Positions 9,587 through 17,720 of a DNA stretch of 64,000 nucleotides are shown one piece after another (the first letter of the stretch is position 1; each line of letters begins with the position of its first letter). Below the pieces are notes generated by a model. It saw nothing but the letters and a program-made list of their open reading frames with translations. It was not told the origin of the DNA and did no database searches. The stretch comes from Hyphomicrobiales bacterium (lineage in GTDB: Bacteria; Pseudomonadota; Alphaproteobacteria; Rhizobiales; Rhizobiaceae), in the NCBI GenBank assembly GCA_900473205.1, contig UCLB01000022.1, forward strand, positions 143,690 to 207,689, written 5' to 3'. Position numbers and translations under genes: made by a program.

Positions 9587-10531
9587 TCACCTCTTGCTGG
9601 CGATTGCATCTGGGTCCGTCGTTTTCAAAAACCCCTTCAACCCATCAACCAGCGCGTTGAAGACGGCGCGGCAGCGGGGGGAGGTTCGCAGGTTTTCGTG
9701 CATGGCCACCCATGTATGCAGCGGTATTTCCAGTTCCGGAAGGAGATGGGTGAGGGTCGCGTCGCGGCTGGCGAGGCCGACTTGGCATAGGCCGACACCT
9801 GCACCGGCCCGTATCATGGACAGCTGTGCGAGGTTGCTGTCGGCGCGGATGGCGAAGGGGATGTTTTCGGCGTCGGGAATGCTGGGATTGTCTTTTCGCA
9901 TCCGCTGAAGGATGGATCTTATGAAAGGGGTCTTTCGGTCGAAGCCGATGAGGCGGTGGTTGATAAGGTCGTCGTTGGACAGCGGTGTGCCCATTTTCTG
10001 GAGGTAGTCGCTGTTGGCATAAAAGCCCACCCGGAAATTACCGATATAGCGCATGACGATGGCATCCTGCACCGGCTCGGTCATGCGGATCGCGATATCG
10101 GCTTCCCGGCGCAACAAATCCTCCAGCGTATCGGAAAGCGACAACTCGATTTCCAGCTTTGGATGCAGTTCCTGAAGCGAGGCGATGATGGGCGGAAGGA
10201 TTTCCACGCCGATGACGTCGGACGCGCTGATGCGCACGGCTCCTTCGATCTTGCCAACTTCACCCGAAGCCGCGCGCATGAGGGCAGAGGCGGTAGCGGC
10301 AAGGTTTTCGGCATAGGGTTTCAAGGCAATTGCGGCATCCGTCGGGACAAGCCCGTGGGGCGAGCGGATGAAGAGCTGAAACCCCATGCTCTCCTCCAGA
10401 GCGCCAATATGGCGGCCTACCGTCGGCTGGGTAATGCCAAGCTCGCGGGCGGCGGCGGAAAGCGATCCATCTCGCAGCACGTTGAGAAAGGTGCGGTAAT
10501 AATCCCAGCTGATCTCACGCTCTCTGATCAT
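9587..10531 (-). CDS. LysR-family transcriptional regulator
   Basis: A 314-residue regulator with a winged helix-turn-helix at residues 10-70 (GSLSAAARELGITQPTVGRHIGALEE) and a LysR substrate-binding domain behind it. It is divergent from the NAD(P)-dependent oxidoreductase at 10627, which is the usual arrangement of a LysR activator with its target. The 95-base intergenic region contains two direct repeats (10534-10546 and 10565-10577) that fit an operator. The inducer is unknown. Confidence 0.9.
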   Translation of the reverse strand: MIREREISWDYYRTFLNVLRDGSLSAAARELGITQPTVGRHIGALEESMGFQLFIRSPHGLVPTDAAIALKPYAENLAATASALMRAASGEVGKIEGAVRISASDVIGVEILPPIIASLQELHPKLEIELSLSDTLEDLLRREADIAIRMTEPVQDAIVMRYIGNFRVGFYANSDYLQKMGTPLSNDDLINHRLIGFDRKTPFIRSILQRMRKDNPSIPDAENIPFAIRADSNLAQLSMIRAGAGVGLCQVGLASRDATLTHLLPELEIPLHTWVAMHENLRTSPRCRAVFNALVDGLKGFLKTTDPDAIASKR

Positions 10532-10533
10532 TG

Positions 10534-10584
10534 ATTTCCGTATAGCCGTTCAACAGATTTAGACAATTTCGTATAGCTTATAAT
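10534..10584. promoter_or_regulatory. Direct-repeat operator and -10 box in LysR divergent promoter
   Basis: Two near-identical 13-mers, ATTTCCGTATAGC (10534-10546) and AATTTCGTATAGC (10565-10577), are 31 bp apart, three helical turns. A consensus -10 TATAAT follows at 10579-10584 in the direction of the oxidoreductase; the matching -35 is poor, as for activator-dependent promoters. This is an inference from spacing and position. Confidence 0.5.
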
Positions 10585-10626
10585 GCGCCCATACTCCAGC
10601 AATCAATTCAGATTGGAGTTTCAGCA

Positions 10627-11637
10627 GTGACCAGCAATAGAGAGACGATCAACCCATTGGCACTGGTTCTCGGCGCGCGGGGCGGCATTGGCGGACATGC
10701 CATGGATATGCTGTTGCGCCGGGGATGGCGCGTGCGCGCATTGGTGCGGGGAGATATGCCGACCTCAGCCAATCCCTCGCAGGAGTGGGTGCGCGGTGAT
10801 GTGATGAACGCAGCTGATGTGGCGAAGGCAGCAGAGGGCGCTTCTCTCATCGTGCACGCGGTTAATCCGGCAGGTTACAAAAACTGGGAGACACTGGTTC
10901 TTCCTATGCTGGATAGTACCATTGCCGCTGCAAAAGCGGTGGGAGCCCGGATTTTGCTGCCGGGAACGGTCTATAATTTTGGGCCGGATGCGTTTACCGC
11001 TCCAACCGAGGACAGCCCGCAACATGCCGTAACCCGCAAGGGCGGCATTCGCGTGGAGATGGAGCGCCGTCTGCGTGCCGCCGCGACACCGGAAACGCCG
11101 GTGCTGATCGTTCGCGCCGGTGACTTCTTCGGGCCGGGCGCGAACAATAACTGGTTCAGCCAGGGCCTTGTCACGCCGGGCAAAAAAATCACCAAGGTTT
11201 CCAACCCCGGATCGCCGGGCGTCGGCCATCAATGGGCCTATCTGCCTGACGTAGCCGAAACCATGGGTCAGTTGCTGGATCGTGCTGACGAACTTGAACC
11301 ATTCGCTACCTATCACATGGACGGATTTTGGGATGCCGATGGAAGCGGCATGTCGTCTGCGATAGAGCGGGTTGTCGGGCATAAGATTTCGGTCACGCAG
11401 ACGCCATGGTGGCTGTTGAAGCTGGCTTCGCCCTTCGTGCCGATGTTTCGGGAAGTCATGGAAATGCGCTATCTCTGGAAGACTCCGATCAGGATGAGCA
11501 ATAAAAAACTCACCCGCTTTCTGGGTGCAGAACCCCAGACGCCCATCGATGAGGCCGTGCGTGCCGCGCTCATTTCGCTGAAATGCCTGGAGCCGGAAGC
11601 GACCCGGGAAATTCCGAGAGCCGTATCGCACGTGTGA
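10627..11637 (+). CDS. NAD(P)-dependent epimerase/dehydratase-family oxidoreductase
   Basis: A 336-residue atypical short-chain dehydrogenase. The Rossmann fold is shown by VLGARGGIGGHAMDMLLRRGW near the N-terminus and by the second strand ending in LVRGD. LLPGTVYNFGPD occupies the catalytic Tyr region and RAGDFFGPG follows. The substrate is unknown; family members act on sugar nucleotides or small carbonyls. The start is GTG at 10627 with GGAG upstream. Regulation by the divergent LysR gene is likely. Confidence 0.85.
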   Translation: MTSNRETINPLALVLGARGGIGGHAMDMLLRRGWRVRALVRGDMPTSANPSQEWVRGDVMNAADVAKAAEGASLIVHAVNPAGYKNWETLVLPMLDSTIAAAKAVGARILLPGTVYNFGPDAFTAPTEDSPQHAVTRKGGIRVEMERRLRAAATPETPVLIVRAGDFFGPGANNNWFSQGLVTPGKKITKVSNPGSPGVGHQWAYLPDVAETMGQLLDRADELEPFATYHMDGFWDADGSGMSSAIERVVGHKISVTQTPWWLLKLASPFVPMFREVMEMRYLWKTPIRMSNKKLTRFLGAEPQTPIDEAVRAALISLKCLEPEATREIPRAVSHV

Positions 11638-11648
11638 TCACGATAAGA

Positions 11649-11682
11649 AAAGCCGCGCACCCGGAGGAGTGCGCGGCCTTTT
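11649..11682. terminator. Bidirectional terminator between convergent genes
   Basis: GCCGCGCAC (11652-11660) pairs with GTGCGCGGC (11669-11677), followed on the plus strand by CTTTTTG; the minus strand has a shorter U-rich tail. It separates the oxidoreductase from the Old Yellow Enzyme gene. Confidence 0.8.
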
Positions 11683-11687
11683 TGTCT

Positions 11688-12800
11688 TTATGCCAGAGCA
11701 GGATAGTCCGTGTAACCTTCAGCGCCGCCACCATAGAAGGTTGGCTGGTTCGGTTCGTTCAGCGTGGCATTCTCCTTCAGACGACGGACAAGGTCCGGGT
11801 TGGAGATGAAGGCCTTACCGAAGGCGATGGCATCGGCCTTGCCGCTTTCGGTCGCGGCAATTGCGCTGTCACGGTCGTAACCGTTGTTGGCGATCCACAG
11901 GCCCTTGCCACCGGCATTGGTGTAGGCGGCCTTGAGAGCATCGTAATCGAACGGTTTGTCGCCCTGCTTGAAATCACGCGGGCCGCCGGTGGCACCTTCG
12001 ATGACGTGAATAAAGGCGAGGCCACGGCTGCCGAGTTCGCGCACGACATATTCGAACAGAGGCTGTGGGTCTGCTTCGAAAATGTCATTGGCGGGCGTGA
12101 CCGGGGAAAGGCGGATGCCGGTACGACCTGCGCCGATTTCCTTCGTCACAGTATCAACGACTTCCAGCAGGAAGCGGGCGCGGTTTTCGATGGAGCCGCC
12201 GTAATCATCCGTGCGCTGGTTGGTGCCTGATTTCAGGAACTGGTCAATTAGATAGCCATTGGCAGCGTGAATTTCCACGCCGTCAAACCCGGCATCGATG
12301 GCAGCGCGAGCGCCAGTGCGGTAATCTTCCAGAACGACCGGGATTTCGCCCAAGCCCAGTTCGCGCGGCTCGGATGTTTCGGCAAAACCGCCGGTGCCAT
12401 CGTCATTGATGATGTAGGTCTTGGAATTGGCCTTGATGGGCGACGGCGCAACCGGCTGGCCGCCATGCGGCTGCAGAGAGGTGTGTGAGATACGGCCAAC
12501 ATGCCAGATCTGCGCGACGATCTTGCCGCCTGCCTTGTGAACGCCTTCCGTCACTGCCTTCCAGCCATCGATGGCTTCCTGCTTGTAAAGGCCGGGAACA
12601 TCCGCATAACCCTGTCCCTGCTGGGAAACCGGCGTGCCTTCGGTGACGATAAGGCCGGCTGTTGCGCGCTGTTCGTAATAGGTGGCGTTGAGGTTATTGG
12701 GAATAGCGCCTGGCGAACGGTTGCGGGTCAGCGGTGCCATGACAATGCGGTTTGCCAGCGAAATGTCGCCTGCCTGAGCGGGTTCGAACAGTTTGGTCAT
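11688..12800 (-). CDS. nemA: Alkene reductase, Old Yellow Enzyme family (NemA-like)
   Basis: A 370-residue FMN-dependent TIM-barrel reductase. Family landmarks are visible: MAPLTRNRS near residue 22, QIWHVGRISH around residue 97, the substrate-binding pair in EIHAANGYLIDQFL (H and N) near residue 180, and QRTDDYGGSIENR. It reduces activated C=C bonds and nitro groups with NADPH in the cytosol and is typically induced by electrophiles. It lies 45 bases behind an ArsR-type regulator on the same strand, so the pair is probably one operon, a known pattern for electrophile-responsive reductases. Confidence 0.92.
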   Translation of the reverse strand: MTKLFEPAQAGDISLANRIVMAPLTRNRSPGAIPNNLNATYYEQRATAGLIVTEGTPVSQQGQGYADVPGLYKQEAIDGWKAVTEGVHKAGGKIVAQIWHVGRISHTSLQPHGGQPVAPSPIKANSKTYIINDDGTGGFAETSEPRELGLGEIPVVLEDYRTGARAAIDAGFDGVEIHAANGYLIDQFLKSGTNQRTDDYGGSIENRARFLLEVVDTVTKEIGAGRTGIRLSPVTPANDIFEADPQPLFEYVVRELGSRGLAFIHVIEGATGGPRDFKQGDKPFDYDALKAAYTNAGGKGLWIANNGYDRDSAIAATESGKADAIAFGKAFISNPDLVRRLKENATLNEPNQPTFYGGGAEGYTDYPALA

Positions 12801-12845
12801 GAGATTGCTTTCTCTTCTGGTTGATAGAGAGCGCCTGAGGCGCGC

Positions 12846-13136
12846 TTAAAGCTTCTGGTTCAGATAGGTGAGGAAGGCGGCAATATTCTCCTCGTCACGC
12901 TCGTAAAAATTCCATTGCCCGACCTTTCGCGATCTCACCAGACCCGCAGCCTGCAAGGCGGCGAGGTGGGAGGAGACGGTGGATTGCGAAAGACCGCTGA
13001 TCTCGAACTGATGCGCGCAGACACCCATGGAAAACGGGTGTGCCTGGTTGAAATGCTGTTCCGGCTGTTTCAGCCATTCCAGAAATTTCAAGCGCACGGG
13101 ATGAGCAATGGCCTTCAGGGCGTCTTCGTGGTTCAT
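12846..13136 (-). CDS. ArsR/SmtB-family transcriptional regulator
   Basis: A 96-residue winged-helix repressor. AIAHPVRLKFLEWL and GLSQSTVSSHLAALQAAGLVRSRKVGQWNFYERDEE form the DNA-binding domain. There is one isolated cysteine in MGVCAHQFE near residue 40 and no ELCVCDL metal site, so a thiol or electrophile sensor is more likely than a metal sensor. It is the first gene before nemA on the minus strand. A perfect inverted repeat in its promoter (13161-13176) is the likely operator. Confidence 0.88.
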   Translation of the reverse strand: MNHEDALKAIAHPVRLKFLEWLKQPEQHFNQAHPFSMGVCAHQFEISGLSQSTVSSHLAALQAAGLVRSRKVGQWNFYERDEENIAAFLTYLNQKL

Positions 13137-13160
13137 GTCGCTTCCGTATATCTATCCATA

Positions 13161-13176
13161 CCGATATTTATATCGG
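13161..13176. promoter_or_regulatory. Candidate ArsR operator
   Basis: A perfect inverted repeat CCGATAT-TT-ATATCGG, 25 bases upstream of the ArsR start codon; GATCGATATC follows at 13181-13190 as a partial second copy. Position and symmetry suggest autoregulation of the arsR-nemA operon. Confidence 0.55.
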
Positions 13177-13228
13177 CAATGATCGATATCAAGGGCAAGG
13201 CGCGGATTTATTCGCCGGGGCTTAGCGC

Positions 13229-13328
13229 AAAAAAAAGGCCGCTAGATTTCTCCGCGGCCCGACAGTTTTGAAGGTCAAACCTCCAGAGGGGAACAGCTGT
13301 CTGATGCGCAAAGCATCGGTGACAACCA
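13229..13328 (-). ncRNA. abcR: AbcR-type trans-acting small RNA, copy B (alpha-r15 family)
   Basis: The minus strand carries a complete small-RNA unit. The promoter has -35 TTGTTC (13357-13362) and -10 CATATT (13334-13339) with exactly 17 bp between, giving a start near 13328. A 5' hairpin (GATGC-TTTGC-GCATC) is followed by the conserved CAGCTGTTCCCCTCTGGAGG, shared with copy A, then CCTTCA. The end is a terminator, GGCCGC/GCGGCC with eight U residues (13229-13236). The tandem arrangement near lsrB and the shared anti-Shine-Dalgarno-like CCCCUCU match the Hfq-dependent AbcR1/AbcR2 RNAs, which silence ABC transporter mRNAs. Which copy is number 1 I cannot decide. Confidence 0.85.
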
Positions 13329-13409
13329 GTTTCAATATGGAAATGTCAGCGGCTGAGAACAAGGGTGTTTCGTTTAATTAACTTGCGGTAGCGGGAAAAT
13401 TATTGCGGG

Positions 13410-13529
13410 TAAAAAAAGAGGGCCACCGGATTGCTCCAGGGCCCTTATAAGTGTGAAGGTTAAAAAACCTCCAGAGGGGAACAGCTGACGCGGCGGAACT
13501 GGGAGGAAAAGCCGCCGTGTGCATCAGCT
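13410..13529 (-). ncRNA. abcR: AbcR-type trans-acting small RNA, copy A (alpha-r15 family)
   Basis: This is the upstream member of the tandem pair on the minus strand, about 120 nt. Its promoter has -35 TTGAAT (13559-13564) and -10 CATATC (13536-13541) with a 17-bp spacer. The 5' hairpin CGGCGG/CCGCCG exposes a loop with UCCUCCCA, an ideal anti-Shine-Dalgarno. The conserved CAGCTGTTCCCCTCTGGAGG follows, and the terminator is AGGGCC/GGCCCT with a U-run (13411-13417). The two RNAs share the central motif but differ in the 5' hairpin, so they can have overlapping but distinct targets. The nearby LysR gene lsrB is the known type of regulator for this sRNA family. Confidence 0.88.
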
Positions 13530-13826
13530 GTGTGCGATATGATGCTTTCTTGGGCAGCATTCAACTCTTTTTTGTGCAGGCCAGCCCTGCGTGTGGCGCA
13601 TCACTGCTATTCGCTGTCATATTTATTTCGCAAATCTGCGGCGGAGATGATTCTAAGTAGAGGGCAAAATACGATTCTAACCCATTGTTAAATCGTTATA
13701 TTTTCAAGTTCTCTTGGCGCTGGTTGGTGTCGTTTGCTGCACCAAAGATTCGGACTTCGGTTGTCATAACAGCCGAGATGCGATGTGCTATTACGTTGCG
13801 CGTAGCAAAGTGTCCAAGGTGGTGCT

Positions 13827-14264
13827 GTGACAATAGAAATCAGACTTGCTCAACAGTCCGATGTGCCAGCGCTATTTCACGTTCGAACGTCCGTTCGCGA
13901 GAACCACATTTCCGTCGAGCGACTTGCCCAGATGGGTATCACAGAGGCCTCCATCGGCCAGATGATCGCGCGCTCGCCGTGCGCATGGGTAGCCCTCGTG
14001 GGCGGAGAGGTGGTCGCGCTTTCAATGATCGATATTGCGGACGCTTCGCTTTTTGCAGCCTTTGTGCTTCCTGCATACGAAGGCAAGGGCATTGGAAGAA
14101 AGCTCGTTCTTGCTGCCGAAGAAGAACTCTTTCAGCATCATCCGGAAATATGGTTGGAGACGGAAAAGGACAGTCGCGCCGCCGGTTTTTATCTGCATCT
14201 CGGCTGGGGCAATCAGCTCGAGGCAAAGGGAAGGCAAATCAGGTTGACGAAAATGCGGCCTTGA
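13827..14264 (+). CDS. GNAT-family N-acetyltransferase
   Basis: A 145-residue GCN5-related acetyltransferase. The acetyl-CoA pyrophosphate loop is AYEGKGIGRKLVLAAEEEL (motif A, about residues 86-105), and the C-terminal motif is SRAAGFYLHLGWGN. It is cytosolic; the acceptor is unknown. The start is GTG at 13827 with AAGGTGG upstream. It stands between the small RNAs and lsrB. The 260 bases before it, 13566-13826, hold nothing else that I can identify. Confidence 0.85.
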   Translation: MTIEIRLAQQSDVPALFHVRTSVRENHISVERLAQMGITEASIGQMIARSPCAWVALVGGEVVALSMIDIADASLFAAFVLPAYEGKGIGRKLVLAAEEELFQHHPEIWLETEKDSRAAGFYLHLGWGNQLEAKGRQIRLTKMRP

Positions 14265-14336
14265 TGCCTCACAGATCAGAACGGCGAATGGCAAGAAGCC
14301 GCATAAATGCAGCGGCTCGCCATGTCGAAACACCAA

Positions 14337-15239
14337 TCAGAAATTCCAGTTGCGTGCCTTGGCCACGATGAAGTCTCTGAACACTTTCAGCTTGGCAGCA
14401 TTCTTCAATTCATCCGGATAACAGAAGTAGGTATCGAATGAGGGAATATCTGCGGGCAGGGAAAGCTGGATGAGGCCGGGGTCGCGGCCGACGATATAGT
14501 CCGGCAGGCAGGCAATGCCGATTCCCAAAAGGCAGGCGCGCTTGATGGAGGTCTGGCTGTTGATCTGCAAATGCGCCAGCCGCGTGTTGTCCGACGAGCG
14601 TCCGGCATTTTCCAGCCAGTTCACGTCCAGAAGATAATTTGGCGCGGGTTCGCCGAAGGAAATGACCTTGTGGTTGTCCAGATCCTCGATCGACTGCGGC
14701 TCTCCATATCGGTTGATATAGGAGGGGGCGGCGTAGACGTGCATGTGCACGGTAAAAAGCTTGCGCTGAATAAGGTCGGATTGCTGCGGCTGGCGCAGGC
14801 GAATGGCGCAATCCGCGTGGCGCATGTTCACATCAAGCTCTTCATTGTCGAGAATGAGCTGAATGGCCATCTCCGGATAAAGCTGAAGGAACTCCTGCAC
14901 CTTGTCCGTCAACCAGCCCTGACCGAGGCCCACGGTGGTGGTGACGCGCAGCTTGCCGCTGGGCTTTTCCGTCGTTTCCGTCAATTGCATTTTGACGGTT
15001 TCGAGCTTCAGCAGAACATCATGCGCGGTGCGATACAGCAACTCGCCCTGTTCGGTGAGGATCAGGCCACGCGCGTGGCGGTGAAAAAGCTTGACGCCGA
15101 CATCCTGTTCCAACGCACTGACCTGACGGCTGATGGCCGACTGGGACAAATGAAGCTTGTCTGCTGCGTGGGTGAACGAGCCAGCTTCGGCGGCCGCATG
15201 GAATATGCGCAGTTTGTCCCAGTCCAATGGCATAGGCAT
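14337..15239 (-). CDS. lsrB: LysR-type regulator LsrB/VtlR
   Basis: A 300-residue LysR regulator with its helix-turn-helix at residues 7-66 (GSFTHAADKLHLSQSAISRQVSALEQ) and a typical effector domain. Cysteines at 144, 236 and 244 lie in the effector domain; LsrB of S. meliloti and Agrobacterium is reported to sense redox state through cysteines. The gene is 17 bases behind trxB, also a redox gene, so the two are probably co-transcribed. The neighbourhood trxB-lsrB-abcR matches the S. meliloti locus, and its Brucella orthologue VtlR activates an AbcR RNA. Expected roles are oxidative-stress response, LPS and host interaction. Gene identity rests on synteny plus family. Confidence 0.88.
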   Translation of the reverse strand: MPMPLDWDKLRIFHAAAEAGSFTHAADKLHLSQSAISRQVSALEQDVGVKLFHRHARGLILTEQGELLYRTAHDVLLKLETVKMQLTETTEKPSGKLRVTTTVGLGQGWLTDKVQEFLQLYPEMAIQLILDNEELDVNMRHADCAIRLRQPQQSDLIQRKLFTVHMHVYAAPSYINRYGEPQSIEDLDNHKVISFGEPAPNYLLDVNWLENAGRSSDNTRLAHLQINSQTSIKRACLLGIGIACLPDYIVGRDPGLIQLSLPADIPSFDTYFCYPDELKNAAKLKVFRDFIVAKARNWNF

Positions 15240-15256
15240 GCGGGGTTTAGCCTTTC

Positions 15257-16231
15257 TTATTCAGCAGCAACGGCAAGCGGCGCTTGCGCTGCGAGAAAAC
15301 GTTCCGCCTCGAGCGCGGCCATACAGCCCATGCCCGCAGCGGTAATGGCCTGGCGGTAGTTATCGTCTGTCACATCACCCGCTGCGAAGATGCCCTCTAC
15401 ATTGGTGGCGGTCGAATCCGGCGCCGTCCACATGTAGCCATTCGGCTTCAGCTTCAGCTTGTCCTTGAACAGTTCCACCGCTGGCGCATGACCAATGGCC
15501 ACGAACACGCCATGGATCGGCATCTCGGTGATTTCACCCGTCTTCGTGTTGCGAATCTTCGCGCCGGTGACGGAAGGCGGCATTGGCGGCTTGGCAGGCG
15601 TGCCGGTGATTTCCGCGATCTCGCTGTTCCAGAGAATGTTCACATTCTCCTTCGCGAAAATGCGTTCCTGAAGGATTTTTTCCGAACGGAAGCTTTCGCG
15701 GCGATGCACAACCGTGACCGACTTGGCGATGTTGGAGAGGTACAGCGCCTCTTCGACAGCCGAATTGCCGCCGCCAACCACGATGACATCGCGGTTGCGA
15801 TAGAAGAATCCATCGCAGGTGGCGCAGGCGGAAACGCCGAAGCCCTGAAAATGTTGCTCGCTTTCGATGCCCAGCCACTTGGCTTTCGCACCGGTGGCGA
15901 TGATCAGCGTGTCAGCCGTCCACACCGCACCGGAATCCGTCTTGACGGTAAAAGGGCGGGTTGTGGTTTCGACTTCCGTCACCAGATCATTGACGAGTTC
16001 AGCACCGACATGTGTCGCCTGCTTCATCATCTGGTCCATCAGCCATGGTCCCTGAATGGGATCGGCATAGCCGGGATAGTTTTCCACATCGGTGGTGATC
16101 ATCAACTGACCGCCCTGTTCCATGCCGGCAATGAGAACAGGCTCGAGCATTGCGCGAGCTGCATAAATCGCGGCGGTGTAGCCTGCTGGGCCGGAGCCGA
16201 TGATCAAAACCTTTGCGTGGCGGGCGGACAT
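15257..16231 (-). CDS. trxB: Thioredoxin-disulfide reductase
   Basis: A 324-residue FAD enzyme. The FAD-binding GSGPAGYTAAIYAARA is at residues 12-27, the redox pair is C136/C139 in ACATCDGFF, the NADPH motif is GGGNSAVEEA, and the second FAD contact is AAGDVTDDNYRQA near the C-terminus. It reduces thioredoxin with NADPH in the cytosol. AAAGGAACG is well placed before the ATG. It is the first gene of a probable trxB-lsrB operon and is divergent from lrp. Confidence 0.97.
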   Translation of the reverse strand: MSARHAKVLIIGSGPAGYTAAIYAARAMLEPVLIAGMEQGGQLMITTDVENYPGYADPIQGPWLMDQMMKQATHVGAELVNDLVTEVETTTRPFTVKTDSGAVWTADTLIIATGAKAKWLGIESEQHFQGFGVSACATCDGFFYRNRDVIVVGGGNSAVEEALYLSNIAKSVTVVHRRESFRSEKILQERIFAKENVNILWNSEIAEITGTPAKPPMPPSVTGAKIRNTKTGEITEMPIHGVFVAIGHAPAVELFKDKLKLKPNGYMWTAPDSTATNVEGIFAAGDVTDDNYRQAITAAGMGCMAALEAERFLAAQAPLAVAAE

Positions 16232-16475
16232 GGGACGTTCCTTTCAAAACAAGGGTGTCAGATATTGCAGCCGCTATACCAGCGCAATCACGATACACCC
16301 CTTCGATGCCCGGTATTTAAGAGTGTCCAGTGTCGTTATTCAAGGGCAGCCTTGCGTTACCAACAGGGCAGAAGGGCATCTACACGTAATTTTGTGTCGC
16401 TGTCGCGTAGGATTATTGCGAATCCCGTCGCGTAGAGTAGAAGGAAGCATTCAAGCTCAATCAAGGAAGAGCATA

Positions 16476-16943
16476 GTGGCCAGCGTCGAACTCGATGCCA
16501 TCGATCTGAAAATACTGCGCGAATTGCAACGCGACGGGCGAATGACCAATGTCGATCTCGCCGACCGCGTCGGTATCTCCGCGCCACCATGCCTGCGCCG
16601 CGTGCGCAAGCTGGAAGAAGCGGGCATCATCGAAGGCTACCACGCCATGCTGAATGCCCCCAAGCTGGGCTTCGACCTCGTGGCATTCTGCATGGTGGGG
16701 CTGAAACGCCAGTCCGAAACCAACCTAAAAGCCTTCGCCGCCGCCACAGAGCGCTGGCCGCTTGTGCGCCAGGCCTGGATGGTCTCCGGCGACAGCGACT
16801 TCCTGCTCCACTGCGTGGCCGAAAACCTCACCCAATTCCAGGACTTCGTGATCGAAGTGCTGACCGCTGACGAGCATGTGGATACGGTGCGCACCATGCT
16901 GACGATCCGGCAGGTGAAGCGGGCAGGGCTGGTTGGGGTTTGA
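16476..16943 (+). CDS. lrp: Lrp/AsnC-family transcriptional regulator
   Basis: A 155-residue regulator. The helix-turn-helix spans residues 5-60 (LDAIDLKILRELQRDGRMTNVDLADRVGISAPPCLRRVRKLEE), followed by the alpha-beta sandwich RAM domain that binds amino acids and drives octamer assembly (WMVSGDSDFLLHCVAENLTQF). The start is GTG at 16476, with AAGGA upstream and the family's normal length; the reading frame continues further upstream but has no start signal. Lrp beside the lps core genes is the arrangement known from S. meliloti. Confidence 0.92.
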   Translation: MASVELDAIDLKILRELQRDGRMTNVDLADRVGISAPPCLRRVRKLEEAGIIEGYHAMLNAPKLGFDLVAFCMVGLKRQSETNLKAFAAATERWPLVRQAWMVSGDSDFLLHCVAENLTQFQDFVIEVLTADEHVDTVRTMLTIRQVKRAGLVGV

Positions 16944-16994
16944 GTACCCATCTTTTAGACTATTTATAGTGTGAGCATTATTGAGGTTGAGAAT

Positions 16995-17720
16995 ATGGAT
17001 ATAGACATAACCATTGTGGCAGGCCGACGCCCTGACCTTCTGCAAAGAACGCTGGAAAGCTTCTCGCAGAACGCATTCCATTTTCACAACGTCATCAATG
17101 TCTATGCCAATATCGATCCTATCTTCGGCGATGCTGAAGATGAGGCAAAATGCATCGCGCTTTTGCAAACCCATTTCAAATCCCCCATCATCCACACTCC
17201 CGACACTGCCGGCTTTACAGCCGCGGTCAAGCGCTTGTGGCAGGGCACGACAGCAGATTATGTGTTCCACCTCGAAGATGACTGGATTGCCCTGGACACT
17301 CTGGACCAAAGGGTCGAAAGCTGCTTTTCCGGCGACATCAAGCAAGTGTCTTTTCATACTGCCAATCAAAATTGGGATATCCGCAGGAAAGGCCACTTGC
17401 ACCGTGGCAAGCATCATCTAAAATTTTTAGGCATCAGAATCCCAACCGGTTCCTATACAAAATTCACGACATCACCATCGATCATCGACGGGAATGTAGC
17501 ACGGGGTTGTGCTGAACGGATGGACGTTGCATTCGACCCCGAGAAGCAGTTCTATTCCAATGTGAATAAGACCATTGAAAGCTACATCAGCGGCTTTAAC
17601 AACTACATATTTTCTCCAGAGGGCGTGCCCGTTGTGGAAGATACCGGCAGAGACTGGCGCGACCAGCGCGGCATTCAGAAGAAAATTGTGAATGCGGCAA
17701 GTTCCTGGGTAAATAATTGA
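16995..17720 (+). CDS. Glycosyltransferase-like protein (GT-A type)
   Basis: A 241-residue protein that begins like a GT-A nucleotide-sugar transferase: DITIVAGRRPDLLQRTLESF, then the acidic motif HLEDDWIALD in place of the usual DxD. No membrane segment. The ATG at 16995 is preferred over a GTG 24 bases earlier because GAGG lies upstream. It is the first gene of an apparent operon running to 19920; its stop overlaps the next start (TGATG). Sugar and acceptor are unknown; an LPS or surface glycan role is inferred from location. Confidence 0.7.
   Translation: MDIDITIVAGRRPDLLQRTLESFSQNAFHFHNVINVYANIDPIFGDAEDEAKCIALLQTHFKSPIIHTPDTAGFTAAVKRLWQGTTADYVFHLEDDWIALDTLDQRVESCFSGDIKQVSFHTANQNWDIRRKGHLHRGKHHLKFLGIRIPTGSYTKFTTSPSIIDGNVARGCAERMDVAFDPEKQFYSNVNKTIESYISGFNNYIFSPEGVPVVEDTGRDWRDQRGIQKKIVNAASSWVNN

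Noticed and set aside
13378..13560. A 60-codon minus-strand frame over the first small RNA.
   Set aside because: It coincides with the promoter, hairpin and terminator of an AbcR-type RNA; the coding appearance is accidental.
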